Of a stretch of 64,000 nt of DNA, positions 1 through 9,134 are shown in pieces. Made by a program: the position numbers and the translations under genes. Source of the DNA: Emticicia aquatica (GTDB lineage: Bacteria; Bacteroidota; Bacteroidia; Cytophagales; Spirosomataceae); NCBI RefSeq assembly GCF_923079645.1, contig NZ_CAKLPY010000001.1, positions 806,001-870,000 on the forward strand, read 5' to 3'. Positions within the stretch are counted from its first letter, which is position 1; every line of letters starts with the position of its first letter. The notes under the pieces are model-generated. The model saw only the letters and a program-made list of their open reading frames with translations. It ran no database searches and had not been told where the DNA came from.

Positions 1-1218
1 CGTTCGTTAAAAGAACAAGTTGAACAACTTAAATTGGAGGCCGACCAAGCCGAAAGGGCAGGGGATTATGGCAAAGTTGCTGAGATTCGTTATGGTAAAT
101 TGATTGAAACCAATAAAAGATTAGATGAAATTCAAGCTAAAAATGACCAACAACCCGCAAATCTTTTAAACGAGGAGGTTACGGCTGAAAATATTGCAGA
201 AATTGTGGCTCGTTGGACTGGCGTTCCTGTTACTAAAATGTTGCAAAGTGAGCGTGAAAAACTACTTCACCTCGAAGATGAACTTCGTAAAAGAGTGGCA
301 GGTCAGGAGGAAGCAATTGAGTTGGTGGCTGATGCCGTGCGTCGTTCTCGAGCGGGAATGCAAGACCCGAAAAAACCAATTGGAAGCTTTTTATTTTTAG
401 GAAGTACAGGTGTAGGTAAAACTGAGTTGGCAAAAGCCTTAGCCGAATATTTATTCAACGATGACTCGGCCATGGTCAGAATTGACATGAGTGAATACCA
501 AGAACGACACGCAGTAAGCCGTTTGGTTGGTTCACCTCCAGGATATGTTGGTTATGAAGAAGGCGGACAATTAACCGAAGCAGTAAGAAGAAAGCCATAT
601 AGTGTAATTTTATTAGATGAAATTGAAAAAGCTCATCCAGATGTGTGGAACATTTTGCTTCAAGTGCTAGATGAAGGGCGTTTGACAGATAACAAAGGTC
701 GCACTGCTAATTTCAAAAATACAATCGTGATAATGACATCAAATATTGGTAGTCATTTTATTCAAGATAAATATTTAGAGTCAAAAGGTGATGACAAAGC
801 TTGGTCGCTTTTTTATAAGGAAGAAGCAAAAAATGAAGTAATGGCTTTACTCAAATCATCGGTAAGACCTGAATTTTTGAATAGAATTGATGAAATTGTA
901 TTGTTCGACCCATTGACTAAAATCAATATTCGTCGTATTGTACAAATCCAATTTAAACAAATACAAGGTAGATTAGCCGAACAAGGCATCACATTGGAAA
1001 CTTCTGAGGAGGTTTTGGATAAATTAGGAGAAGAAGGTTATGATATTACTTATGGAGCAAGACCACTCAAAAGAGTATTGCAACGCCGAGTTTTAAACGA
1101 ACTTTCGAAAGAAATTTTATCAGGAAAGGTACAAAAAGACTCAGTTGTAATGATGGAATTGGGGACTAATGGCGAAATCGTTTTTGATAATATTGCCGCT
1201 GCGGAAGTTGAGATTTAA
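1..1218 (+). CDS. clpB: ATP-dependent chaperone ClpB, C-terminal part (5' end outside window)
   Basis: ClpB is a hexameric AAA+ disaggregase that works with DnaK to rescue aggregated proteins in the cytoplasm. The frame is open from base 1, so the gene starts before the window and 405 residues are visible. They cover the end of the coiled-coil middle domain ([14 protein letters not shown]), the second AAA+ domain with Walker A GSTGVGKT (nt 400-423), the pore loop GYVGYEEGG, Walker [12 protein letters not shown], the [11 protein letters not shown] block, and the C-terminal small domain. The middle-domain sequence and the absence of a zinc finger point to ClpB rather than ClpC or ClpA. A hairpin follows the stop. 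The TTG at 34 is internal and not a start. Confidence 0.95.
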   Translation, partial: RSLKEQVEQLKLEADQAERAGDYGKVAEIRYGKLIETNKRLDEIQAKNDQQPANLLNEEVTAENIAEIVARWTGVPVTKMLQSEREKLLHLEDELRKRVAGQEEAIELVADAVRRSRAGMQDPKKPIGSFLFLGSTGVGKTELAKALAEYLFNDDSAMVRIDMSEYQERHAVSRLVGSPPGYVGYEEGGQLTEAVRRKPYSVILLDEIEKAHPDVWNILLQVLDEGRLTDNKGRTANFKNTIVIMTSNIGSHFIQDKYLESKGDDKAWSLFYKEEAKNEVMALLKSSVRPEFLNRIDEIVLFDPLTKINIRRIVQIQFKQIQGRLAEQGITLETSEEVLDKLGEEGYDITYGARPLKRVLQRRVLNELSKEILSGKVQKDSVVMMELGTNGEIVFDNIAAAEVEI

Positions 1219-1229
1219 AGCTTAAAATA

Positions 1230-1266
1230 AATAATCGATCAGGATTTAATATCCTGCTCGATTATT
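1230..1266. terminator. Hairpin terminator between convergent clpB and 1268-1981 gene
   Basis: A 16-bp inverted repeat (AATAATCGATCAGGAT and its complement with one mismatch) encloses a 5-base loop. It lies 11 bases after the clpB stop and directly after the stop of the convergent lipoprotein gene, so it probably serves both. Confidence 0.7.
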
Positions 1267-1267
1267 A

Positions 1268-1981
1268 TTATTTCACAACAATATTTTTTTGTTCGATTAC
1301 TGAAAGTAAAGAGTCTTTTCCAGCTAAAAAAGCTTTATCATAATCAGAGGTGCTGATGGTTGTGTCTGTGATAGCAAAGTTTTCGTAGTCTTGGAAAACA
1401 ATTCCTCCAACCGTTTGGCGATTTTTAACTTTTCTGAATCGCGGTCCACCATTGGCGTAAGCAATATAATCTAATGTATGGGTTTCTTGATTGAACCAAT
1501 AGCAGTAAATATCTTCAAAATCGTTTCCTCCGCCTTCTTTATCGAACCAAACTTTAATTTTATCGTATTTTTTATTTTCTATAAGCATTTCGCCAAGATA
1601 TTCTAAATTGACTGCTTTATCACGAAGTTTATAAGGTAGTAAAACAAAATATGCTACCGAATTGACCGCATTGGTATATTTAGTTATGTCTTTCGCTGAT
1701 AATTTTACTTGATTTCCGTTAATTATTCTCAAAAAACCTTCATTATTAACAATATCCCAAATTTCATTGTTAGCAGTATCTTTTGATATTCTTTCGTATT
1801 GAAACTTGCCATTTTCGTGCATAAGTTTTACATGAAATTTTCGAAAATCAAATTCAGCAATAAAACTATCATACTTTTTCCCACCATGGACTTCTATACT
1901 TTTTTCAACTATACTCGTTTCTTTGTCTTTGCATGAGACAAGTCCAATAATCACGATTGAAAACAAAATAAGTTTTTTCAT
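1268..1981 (-). CDS. Lipoprotein, probable DUF6503 family
   Basis: The 237-residue protein starts with a lipoprotein signal (MKKLILFSIVIIGLVSC), so it is probably anchored in the envelope by Cys17. The mature part has the HGGKKYDSF and EFDFR block near its start and alternating beta-type sequence, which resembles the DUF6503 proteins common in Bacteroidota. I place it there from memory of the family, not from a search. No catalytic motif is visible and the function is unknown. It is the second gene of a two-gene unit, 12 bases behind the 89-residue protein gene. Confidence 0.75.
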   Translation of the reverse strand: MKKLILFSIVIIGLVSCKDKETSIVEKSIEVHGGKKYDSFIAEFDFRKFHVKLMHENGKFQYERISKDTANNEIWDIVNNEGFLRIINGNQVKLSAKDITKYTNAVNSVAYFVLLPYKLRDKAVNLEYLGEMLIENKKYDKIKVWFDKEGGGNDFEDIYCYWFNQETHTLDYIAYANGGPRFRKVKNRQTVGGIVFQDYENFAITDTTISTSDYDKAFLAGKDSLLSVIEQKNIVVK

Positions 1982-1993
1982 AAAATATGTTTA

Positions 1994-2263
1994 TCAAAAA
2001 TAGGAGGCAATAACCTCTTGTATTTTACTCATGGGTACTATAAATGGTTTTTTTGTAATTGTGATGGCTACTTTGGTTTGTGGACTATTGGGGTCTGAAA
2101 GTACTTGATAAGTGCCTTTTACTAAACCAATTAATGTCTGTAAACTAAATGAACCCGTTGTAGGATTTCCATCAAAAATGCCACCTTTATTTTTAATTGC
2201 ATTAGTTGCACTGAGTACAAATTGATGCGGTGTTCCTGGAAAATCAATACTGAATGATGCCAT
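1994..2263 (-). CDS. Hypothetical protein, 89 aa
   Basis: A small soluble protein without signal peptide or membrane segment. It has a plausible compact fold with beta strands (FSIDFP, KVAITITKKPF) and a C-terminal helix (VPMSKIQEVIASYF). Only 12 bases separate its stop from the following lipoprotein gene on the same strand, so the two are probably co-transcribed. I do not recognise the family. Normal codon use and the operon position support a real gene. Confidence 0.7.
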   Translation of the reverse strand: MASFSIDFPGTPHQFVLSATNAIKNKGGIFDGNPTTGSFSLQTLIGLVKGTYQVLSDPNSPQTKVAITITKKPFIVPMSKIQEVIASYF

Positions 2264-2451
2264 AATTTTTGATTGAATACTTTTTCTAAGGACTCCAATT
2301 TTTAAGCCTAAGATAATATTTTCAAGACCAATGCAATTTAATGTTTTTTTAATTTAAAAAATGGGGGAAAACAGAAAATTAATTGTCTTAGTGATATATT
2401 ATTTTAAACCATTTAACGTTTTGTTAGTCTAAAATAAAAATATTACAAATT

Positions 2452-2727
2452 ATGAAAAATCAATCTAAATTTCGTTTGCTTACTTTAGTTGGAGTTTTTG
2501 CAATTTTATCGGTAAGTCTTTCGAGTTGTTTTTATGGAGGTTATGGCTATCGTGACCGCTATTACAGCCGTCCATCTTATGGATATGGCTATCGTTCTTA
2601 TTCGAGACCGCAAGTAAGAGTTTATTCGGCACCACCAAGAAGATATTCACATCACGATAATTATAGAAGCTATAATAACAGAAATCACGATAGTTATCGT
2701 GGAAATAGTAGATATGGTCGTCGATGA
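2452..2727 (+). CDS. Small Tyr/Arg-rich lipoprotein, 91 aa
   Basis: A lipoprotein signal (KFRLLTLVGVFAILSVSLSSC) precedes a roughly 65-residue low-complexity tail made almost only of Tyr, Arg, Ser, Gly, Pro, His and Asn (YGGYGYRDRYYSRPSYGYGY). The tail has no hydrophobic core and is probably disordered and strongly basic. It may interact with cell-surface polymers or nucleic acid, but nothing in the sequence proves this. A strong hairpin terminator follows 10 bases after the stop. Function unknown. Confidence 0.75.
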   Translation: MKNQSKFRLLTLVGVFAILSVSLSSCFYGGYGYRDRYYSRPSYGYGYRSYSRPQVRVYSAPPRRYSHHDNYRSYNNRNHDSYRGNSRYGRR

Positions 2728-2736
2728 AATTTAGCA

Positions 2737-2773
2737 AAAACGCCTCTCAAATAAATTTTGAGAGGCGTTTTTA
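2737..2773. terminator. Strong bidirectional terminator
   Basis: A perfect stem (AAAACGCCTCTCAAA with its complement) flanked by an A-run and a T-run. It sits between the small lipoprotein gene and the convergent DUF3108 gene. Confidence 0.9.
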
Positions 2774-2784
2774 TGAAAAAAATG

Positions 2785-3573
2785 TTAGTTCCAGTCAAAA
2801 GCATATTTAACATTACGATATTCCTTTAATTCCATTGTTGCTGATCCAACAGCAAAGTCAACTTCAATTCTTATTGGTACTCTGTTTTTATCATCTGAAA
2901 CCCAAATTCTGATTGCGTCTTCACCTTCAAACATTTTGTTTTTTGGCAAAACAGGATTCAATTTTATTACTTTAATTTTACCGTATCGCGTTCTGATAAC
3001 ACTTCTACCATTATAACGCACTTTCATGTTATAAATTTCGTCGTCAAAAAACATATTTGACGAAACCGAATCTCCCGCTTTTACTTTAGAGAAATCAATG
3101 GTACGTAAAAAATAATAGCCCGAAACCACATCGTGAATATTATCTGGCAATTTAAAATTCTTTTTTTCTTTGTTTCCTTCTCGCACAGCAACGTTACTCA
3201 CATGGTCAAAAATAATTGTTTGTTCTTTTCGATAATTATTTTCTTGTAAATCCATCAAGAATTTTTGGGGTAAAATAGCAGCTGTATCAAGATATGAACG
3301 ATAGGTATTACGAATATGAAAAAGGTCTGTTAAGCCCGTCGTACGCCCAAAAATATTTACTCGGTAGCAAGGTCGATTATTGACCAAAAATATTTGTGGA
3401 CTTACGTCAACGGTTGCTTCTCCGATACTTAGAAACCCATATTTTACTTTATATTCAAAATATTCACCTGCTTTGAAGGCGTTATTGGGCAAAATACGGT
3501 ACGAATCTCCTGTCACAAAAGAACAAGTTGAAAGTAGAAGTCCAATAAATAGTATTTTTTTAAGAAAATTCAT
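2785..3573 (-). CDS. DUF3108 domain protein, exported
   Basis: 262 residues with an N-terminal hydrophobic signal segment (ILFIGLLLSTCSFVTG) and the DUF3108 hallmark GEYFEYKVKYGFLSIGEATV right after it, followed by an all-beta body with RTIDFSKVKAGDSV and IRIWVSDDKNRVPIRIEV. DUF3108 proteins are exported beta proteins of unsettled function, probably envelope-associated. The gene lies 30 bases behind the predicted aminopeptidase gene on the same strand and ends at a shared terminator, so the two form a unit. Confidence 0.88.
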   Translation of the reverse strand: MNFLKKILFIGLLLSTCSFVTGDSYRILPNNAFKAGEYFEYKVKYGFLSIGEATVDVSPQIFLVNNRPCYRVNIFGRTTGLTDLFHIRNTYRSYLDTAAILPQKFLMDLQENNYRKEQTIIFDHVSNVAVREGNKEKKNFKLPDNIHDVVSGYYFLRTIDFSKVKAGDSVSSNMFFDDEIYNMKVRYNGRSVIRTRYGKIKVIKLNPVLPKNKMFEGEDAIRIWVSDDKNRVPIRIEVDFAVGSATMELKEYRNVKYAFDWN

Positions 3574-3603
3574 TTCTGTGCAAAATTTTATTAGTGCGGC
3601 TTT

Positions 3604-4680
3604 TTAAAAAACAATGCTACTTGGATATTGTTTCTTTAGGAATGTTAAATAACTGTTAAAATCGTTCTTAAACCTGTTTTTAAATTCTTCTTTAAACTGA
3701 TTTTGTTTACTCTGATAGGTAAGATAACCAATAAAGTACGCATTATTAGGTAAATTATTGTCATTTAAAGACCATTTTTTACGATTTATTAATTTTTTTT
3801 GAAAATCTCCTGCGAGTAAAGTGTCGGTCGAATTGATGATTTTTTTAATTAGGTTGATTTTTTGTTCTTTTTTTGATTCAATCGAAAGATTGCTATCAAA
3901 ATGTACATATAAACTATCTAGTTTTTTTGCCCCACGAATCAGATGTTGACTATACGCATCGTTGTATTTTTTTGAGAACTGATAACGAAGTATTTCTTTT
4001 GAATCTTTTCCATATTTTGCTTCAAGGAAGCGAATTGCACCATAATCACCCACAAAATCGGCTAGATTTTCATTAAATTCTAAATTACTTTTTACAAAAA
4101 GTGTACCATGTGTAAGTTCATGAATAATTAATGCTGCCAAACGACCTTCAGATTTATCAAGCATCGAACTGAGAATAGGGTCTTTCAAATAACCCAAAGT
4201 ACTCCACGCTGAAACTTCATTCAGTTGCGTATCAAAACCTTGTCTTTTCAAGGCTAAGATTTCTTGGTCAGCAATTTCTTTCTCAAAATGCCCTTTATAG
4301 CTAAACGTACCTATAATTGGGAATTGCCATTTTCTAGCTTTGAGTTCAAAAGGCTCACAAGCCGTCATTACCCAAAGAATAGGTCTATTATGTTGGTCAT
4401 AGAAAGTTGTATAATTTTTTGAAGGATTGAGTCCCAAAGAATCAATGGCAAATTGTTTGATTTCTTGAATCAATTTGATTTTGTTTTTTAGGGAATCAGG
4501 AAAAGTTTTATCAGACAAAACATCCTTAACTGGGCGAGTATTAAAAATAATGCTTAACTGACCTTTTGCTTGCCGATAAGCATAAATTGTTGAATCATAG
4601 TTGTAAGCCAAGAAAATGCTGAATACAGTAAATGCTCCTATAAGGATATATTTTAGTATTTTAATTGTTTTTTGTAACAT
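3604..4680 (-). CDS. Membrane-anchored predicted aminopeptidase (zinc metalloprotease)
   Basis: 358 residues with one N-terminal membrane anchor (residues 9-27). The protease core has the zinc motif HELTHGT followed by FNENLADFVGDYGA, which gives a HExxH plus downstream Glu arrangement. This, the WVMTACEPFEL and TFSYKGHFEKE blocks and the length fit the 'predicted aminopeptidase' family of Bacteroidota and Proteobacteria. The catalytic domain is probably periplasmic. The substrate is unknown. It is the first gene of a pair with the DUF3108 gene. The start is the only Met before the membrane anchor. Confidence 0.85.
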   Translation of the reverse strand: MLQKTIKILKYILIGAFTVFSIFLAYNYDSTIYAYRQAKGQLSIIFNTRPVKDVLSDKTFPDSLKNKIKLIQEIKQFAIDSLGLNPSKNYTTFYDQHNRPILWVMTACEPFELKARKWQFPIIGTFSYKGHFEKEIADQEILALKRQGFDTQLNEVSAWSTLGYLKDPILSSMLDKSEGRLAALIIHELTHGTLFVKSNLEFNENLADFVGDYGAIRFLEAKYGKDSKEILRYQFSKKYNDAYSQHLIRGAKKLDSLYVHFDSNLSIESKKEQKINLIKKIINSTDTLLAGDFQKKLINRKKWSLNDNNLPNNAYFIGYLTYQSKQNQFKEEFKNRFKNDFNSYLTFLKKQYPSSIVF

Positions 4681-4783
4681 ACATTAGAATTATATTGTCT
4701 AGTATTTTTAACATAAATAATGCTTTTTACATTCAACGAAAAAGAAAAAATTATATTTCACAGTAAAATAATGCAATTAAAAG

Positions 4784-4815
4784 TTGGAATATTCATTTAT
4801 ATTTCTTTACTTTTG
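4784..4815 (+). promoter_or_regulatory. Candidate Bacteroidota-type promoter for the 4860 gene
   Basis: A perfect -7 element TACTTTTG (4808-4815) lies 21 bases downstream of TTG (4784-4786). This matches the TTTG/N19-21/TAnnTTTG pattern of the Bacteroidota primary sigma factor. The expected transcript start is about 40 bases before the ATG. Confidence 0.4.
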
Positions 4816-4859
4816 AATGTGATTCTCATCCGTCAATTCTTCTTTAAACCCTAATTCCT

Positions 4860-5402
4860 ATGAAAAAAGTAGTCATTGCGTCCATCGTTGGAGGTTTACT
4901 CCTCTTTATTTGGCAAACGTTATCTTGGACTGTTCTTGAATTGCATAGTCCGATGCAAAGTTATACGCCTAAACAAGATGAAATACTGAAATTCCTCAAT
5001 GAAAATCTTGATGAAGGAAATTATTTTTTACCGACAGTTCCAGCAGGAACATCTATGGAAGAAAGTGATAAAGCCATGACTGCTGCAGCTGGAAAACCTT
5101 GGGCCGATATTCGTTTTCATAAAGCAATGAATATGCAACAGAATATGGGCATGAATATGATAAGAGGCTTTCTAATTGATATTATTGCGGTATTTTTACT
5201 TTGTTGGTTTTTACTAAAAAATACCTCTGATTTTAAAACTACCTTATTGTCATGTGTTGCATTGGGTCTGATTTCCTATTTGACAACTGATTATACTTTT
5301 CAAATTTGGTACGAAACCAAAACTATTCCAAATCTAATTGATGCGATAGCAGGTTGGGGTTTGTGTGGAATATGGCTTGGATGGTGGCTTTCGAGGAAGT
5401 AA
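4860..5402 (+). CDS. Multi-pass membrane protein of unknown function, 180 aa
   Basis: Four likely membrane segments: residues 3-22, about 103-120, 127-144 and 155-176. A soluble loop of about 75 residues (SPMQSYTPKQDEILKFLN onward) lies between the first and second. I do not recognise the family with confidence; similar proteins are common as 'hypothetical' in Cytophagales. It is a single gene with its own promoter candidate and a strong terminator. Confidence 0.75.
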   Translation: MKKVVIASIVGGLLLFIWQTLSWTVLELHSPMQSYTPKQDEILKFLNENLDEGNYFLPTVPAGTSMEESDKAMTAAAGKPWADIRFHKAMNMQQNMGMNMIRGFLIDIIAVFLLCWFLLKNTSDFKTTLLSCVALGLISYLTTDYTFQIWYETKTIPNLIDAIAGWGLCGIWLGWWLSRK

Positions 5403-5413
5403 TTGTTAGCCAC

Positions 5414-5450
5414 AAAAAAGGTCGTTTGTTATTTACAAACGACCTTTTTT
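5414..5450. terminator. Strong bidirectional terminator
   Basis: A perfect inverted repeat (AAAGGTCGTTTGT and its complement) flanked by A-run and T-run, placed between the 180-aa membrane protein gene and the convergent carB. Confidence 0.9.
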
Positions 5451-5468
5451 AGATATTATAAACAGAGA

Positions 5469-8312
5469 TTATCTACTTAAATATAGGTTTCTTTCAGAAT
5501 AAATATTCAAGAAGAAATCATCGTTTAAGTCATCAATGAAGTAAATTCCTTCACCTGTTGATTTCATTTCTGGCCCAAGCTCTTTGTTTACATTCGGGAA
5601 TTTGCTGAAAGAAAACACAGGAATCTTGATGGCATATCCTTTTTTAATTGGTTTGAAATCAAAATCAGTTACTTTTTTCTCTCCTAACATTACCTTCGTT
5701 GCATAATTTACATAAGGCTCTTGGTATGCTTTACAAATGAAAGGAACGGTTCTTGAAGCACGAGGGTTAGCTTCAATCACATAAACCTTTTCATTTTTTA
5801 TTGCAAACTGAATATTTATTAAGCCGACGGTATTTAATCCTACTGCGATTTTGCGAGTGTAATCTTCGATTTGTGCAATAACATTGTCACTCAAATCGAA
5901 TGTTGGGAGTAGGGCATAAGAGTCGCCTGAGTGAATACCAGCTGGCTCAATATGTTCCATGATACCGATGATATACACGTTTTCACCATCACAAATTGCA
6001 TCTGCTTCAGCTTCGATGGCATTTTCTAAGAAATGGTCAATCAAGATATTGTTATCAGGAATATCTCCCAAAATCTTCACTACGTGTTGCTCTAATTCTT
6101 GTTCGTTGATTACAATTTTCATGCTTTGTCCTCCCAAAACATAACTTGGACGAACCAAGAGTGGGAAACCTAATTCACGAGAAACTTCAACGGCACGGTC
6201 TGCTGTACGAACAGTATCAAATAGTGGATAAGGAATTTCCATTTCTTTTAATCTTTCCGAGAAACGACCTCTATCTTCGGCCAAATCAAGGGCATCATAA
6301 GATGTTCCAATGATTTTTATACCATATTTTGTTAACTTTTCAGCCATTTTCAAGGCCGTTTGTCCACCCAACTGCACAATTACACCTACTGGTTTTTCGT
6401 GCTGAATGATGTCATAAACGTGTTCCCAAAAAACAGGTTCAAAGTATAATTTATCGGCAATATCAGGGTCAGTTGAAACTGTTTCAGGGTTACAGTTTAC
6501 CATGATTGCTTCATATCCACATTCTTTGGCGGCCAAAATTCCGTGTACACAAGAGTAATCAAACTCAATTCCTTGTCCGATACGATTAGGTCCTGAACCT
6601 AAAACAATAACTTTTTTCTTATCTGAACTAACAGATTCATTGTCAAGATTATCGAGCGAAGTGCTAAATGTTGAGTAATAATAAGGTGTTTTTGCTTCAA
6701 ATTCGGCCGCACAAGTATCAACACATTTATAAATTCGGTGAATTTTTTGTTCGATACGCTTATTGAAAACTTGGCTTTCTTTACAATTAAGCAAATGAGC
6801 AATTTGTCGGTCTGCGTAGCCTTTTTGTTTGGCTGTAAGCAATAATTCTTTAGTAATATCTTCTACAGAATATTGTTCAATTTCTTTTTCAAGAATAATC
6901 AATTCTTCGATTTGGCGTAAAAACCACTTATCGATTTTCGTTAAATGTTGAATCGTTTTAAACGAAAGACCTGCTTTGAAAGCGTCATAAACATGGAATA
7001 ATCGATTCCATGAAGGGTTTGCTAAAGACTTTTTTAGAGCTTCTTGGTCTTTTAGTTCTTTGCCATCTGCTCCTAAGCCATTTCTGCCAATTTCGAGCGA
7101 TTGACAAGCTTTTTGTAGAGCTTCTTGGAAGTTACGACCAATACCCATTGTTTCACCCACAGATTTCATCTGTAAACCAAGTGAGCGGTCGCAACCTGGG
7201 AATTTATCGAAGTTCCAACGTGGTACTTTAACAATTACATAGTCGATTGCTGGTTCAAAAAATGCCGATGTACTGCCTGTGATTGGGTTTATTAATTCGT
7301 CAAGGTTATAACCGATGGCCATTTTGGCAGCAATCTTGGCAATTGGATACCCAGTTGCTTTTGAAGCCAATGCCGACGAACGAGAAACACGAGGATTAAT
7401 TTCGATGGCAATAATCTCATCTGTTTCAGGATGTAGCGAAAATTGAACGTTACATCCACCTGCAAATTGACCGATGGCATTCATCATTTTGATGGCCATG
7501 TCACGCATTTTTTGATAAACCGTATCTGGCAAAGTCATTGCTGGGGCAACTGTAATTGAGTCACCTGTATGCACTCCCATCGGGTCAAAATTCTCAATTG
7601 TACAGATAATAACGATATTGCCGAGGTTATCTCTTAATAATTCTAATTCAAACTCTTTCCAGCCCAAAATTGACTGCTCCACCAATACTTCGTGTACAGG
7701 AGATGCGTGTAAACCATGGTTAAGGGCTTTGTCAAACTCCTCAGCGGTGTGTACAAAACCACCGCCAGTTCCACCTAAAGTAAATGAAGGACGAATTACA
7801 AGCGGGAAACCAATTTCTTGAGCAATTTCTTTCCCTTCTAAAAATGAACGTGCTGTGCGACCTTTACAAACGCCAACACCTATTTCGAGCATTTTAAGTC
7901 GAAACTTTTCACGGTCTTCAGTAGTTTCGATAGCATTAATGTCAACACCTATAATTTCAACATTATACTTTTTCCAAATACCAGCTTTATCGCAATCAAT
8001 CGCTAAGTTTAAAGCAGTTTGACCACCCATAGTTGGCAAAACAGCATCAATCGGACGACCCATTGCTTGGTGCTTTGCCAGAATTTCTATGATTGACTTT
8101 TTTTCTAGCGGTTTTAAATATACGAAGTCAGCATTGAGAGGGTCTGTCATAATTGTGGCAGGGTTTGAGTTAATTAAACTCACCTCTATGCCTTCTTCTC
8201 TGAGCGACCTTGCGGCTTGTGAACCAGAATAATCGAATTCGCAGGCTTGACCAATGACAATGGGGCCAGAGCCTATAATAAGAATTGACTTGAGATTGGG
8301 ATTTTTTGGCAT
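5469..8312 (-). CDS. carB: Carbamoyl-phosphate synthase large subunit, short form without allosteric domain
   Basis: CarB makes carbamoyl phosphate from bicarbonate, ammonia supplied by CarA, and two ATP, for pyrimidine and arginine synthesis. The chosen ATG gives 947 residues beginning MPKNPNLKSILIIGSGPIVIGQ. A GTG at 8345 would add 11 residues, but the family usually begins near this ATG. Both halves are present: first ATP-grasp with RPSFTLGGTGGGF and EINPRVSRSSALASKATGYP, oligomerisation region, then the repeat with VLGSGPNRIGQGIEFDYSC, RPSYVLGGQSM and EANPRASRTVPF. The protein ends about 20 residues after STGEGIYF. The C-terminal MGS-like regulatory domain (about 120 residues in the roughly 1073-residue E. 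coli enzyme) is therefore missing, so UMP/ornithine control should differ. carA is not in the window. Confidence 0.95.
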   Translation of the reverse strand: MPKNPNLKSILIIGSGPIVIGQACEFDYSGSQAARSLREEGIEVSLINSNPATIMTDPLNADFVYLKPLEKKSIIEILAKHQAMGRPIDAVLPTMGGQTALNLAIDCDKAGIWKKYNVEIIGVDINAIETTEDREKFRLKMLEIGVGVCKGRTARSFLEGKEIAQEIGFPLVIRPSFTLGGTGGGFVHTAEEFDKALNHGLHASPVHEVLVEQSILGWKEFELELLRDNLGNIVIICTIENFDPMGVHTGDSITVAPAMTLPDTVYQKMRDMAIKMMNAIGQFAGGCNVQFSLHPETDEIIAIEINPRVSRSSALASKATGYPIAKIAAKMAIGYNLDELINPITGSTSAFFEPAIDYVIVKVPRWNFDKFPGCDRSLGLQMKSVGETMGIGRNFQEALQKACQSLEIGRNGLGADGKELKDQEALKKSLANPSWNRLFHVYDAFKAGLSFKTIQHLTKIDKWFLRQIEELIILEKEIEQYSVEDITKELLLTAKQKGYADRQIAHLLNCKESQVFNKRIEQKIHRIYKCVDTCAAEFEAKTPYYYSTFSTSLDNLDNESVSSDKKKVIVLGSGPNRIGQGIEFDYSCVHGILAAKECGYEAIMVNCNPETVSTDPDIADKLYFEPVFWEHVYDIIQHEKPVGVIVQLGGQTALKMAEKLTKYGIKIIGTSYDALDLAEDRGRFSERLKEMEIPYPLFDTVRTADRAVEVSRELGFPLLVRPSYVLGGQSMKIVINEQELEQHVVKILGDIPDNNILIDHFLENAIEAEADAICDGENVYIIGIMEHIEPAGIHSGDSYALLPTFDLSDNVIAQIEDYTRKIAVGLNTVGLINIQFAIKNEKVYVIEANPRASRTVPFICKAYQEPYVNYATKVMLGEKKVTDFDFKPIKKGYAIKIPVFSFSKFPNVNKELGPEMKSTGEGIYFIDDLNDDFFLNIYSERNLYLSR

Positions 8313-8367
8313 TTTTTTCTTTGAAGGGGTTTCGATTCCTAGCACTATTTACTGTGGTATCGAAGGA

Positions 8368-8375
8368 CAAAGTTA
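8368..8375 (-). promoter_or_regulatory. Candidate -7 element for carB
   Basis: Read on the minus strand the site is TAACTTTG, a perfect TAnnTTTG -7 motif, about 55 bases upstream of the preferred carB ATG. No convincing -33 TTTG lies at the right distance. Confidence 0.3.
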
Positions 8376-8624
8376 GCACAGAAATTTCAATTATTCATTA
8401 ATAAATGCAGAATATCTTGGAAAAGTACAATAAAAAAATGAGAATGTGAAGTTAAATGTTTTTTAATGACGCTAACAAACAAAATGGCCTTGTAAAATAT
8501 TATATATTTTTTTGCCAAAAAACAGAAATTAATTTGAATATATTTTAATGATTATTGCCTATATTTGAAAAGCCTATTGTAATTTAGAATAATACAGAGT
8601 GAACTTTATAAAATAACCCTTACG
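8376..8624. other. AT-rich divergent intergenic region
   Basis: Region between the carB promoter side and the 8625 gene. It is very AT-rich and holds a TATATTTG -7 candidate at 8560-8567 on the plus strand, 58 bases before the 8625 ATG; a TTTG at 8533 lies 23 bases upstream of it, slightly too far. I see no hairpin, RNA gene or open reading frame of note. Confidence 0.4.
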
Positions 8625-9083
8625 ATGAAACAATTCCTATTGATGTTTGTTGGTGTATGCTTTTTTTCGTGCAGTCTTTATGCCCAAACGAGTCAACCTG
8701 AAAAGAAAAAAATTAAAGTTCAGTTATTTGTTGATGGAAAACTACATCCATTTAGTCAAACGCTAACAAGAGCAGATAAAGAGATTCAATTAAGAGTTTA
8801 CGATGCAGTTTCTAACAAAGAGTTAGCGGTGGCATTAGTGGAGGCTTCACTGATTAGAAATGGTCAAAAAATAGCTAGTGTTACGCTCCCAGGTATCGGT
8901 TCTATTGAAAAGTTAGTGATGAAAGCCAAAAACAACGATAATTATGTTTTTGACATCAAGCAAGTCTTAGAAATGGCCGATGATTTAACACTAAAACCAT
9001 TTTCACAGAAATCTTTCAAGGTGAGTTATTGGTTTTTTGATACTCAAATCGATGCTTCTAAAGTAGCGGTTGGAACAAATTAG
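8625..9083 (+). CDS. Exported protein of unknown function, 152 aa
   Basis: A clear signal peptide (MKQFLLMFVGVCFFSCSLYAQ) is followed by a beta-rich domain: VQLFVDGKLHPFSQTL, IQLRVYDAVSNKELAVALVEASLIRNGQKIASVTLPG, VSYWFFDTQIDAS. The repeated mention of a quantity and strand pattern suggests a small Ig-like or immunoglobulin-type sandwich, but this is inference. The Cys at position 16 precedes the likely AQ cleavage site, so it is more likely a soluble periplasmic protein than a lipoprotein. Family not recognised. Confidence 0.7.
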   Translation: MKQFLLMFVGVCFFSCSLYAQTSQPEKKKIKVQLFVDGKLHPFSQTLTRADKEIQLRVYDAVSNKELAVALVEASLIRNGQKIASVTLPGIGSIEKLVMKAKNNDNYVFDIKQVLEMADDLTLKPFSQKSFKVSYWFFDTQIDASKVAVGTN

Positions 9084-9134
9084 TTCATCAATCGAAAACT
9101 AGATTTGTTTGTATCTGAAAGTTTGAAAATAAAA

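Noticed and set aside
8313..8345. GTG start giving carB 11 extra residues
   Set aside because: Possible, but family members begin at the internal ATG; kept as an alternative only.
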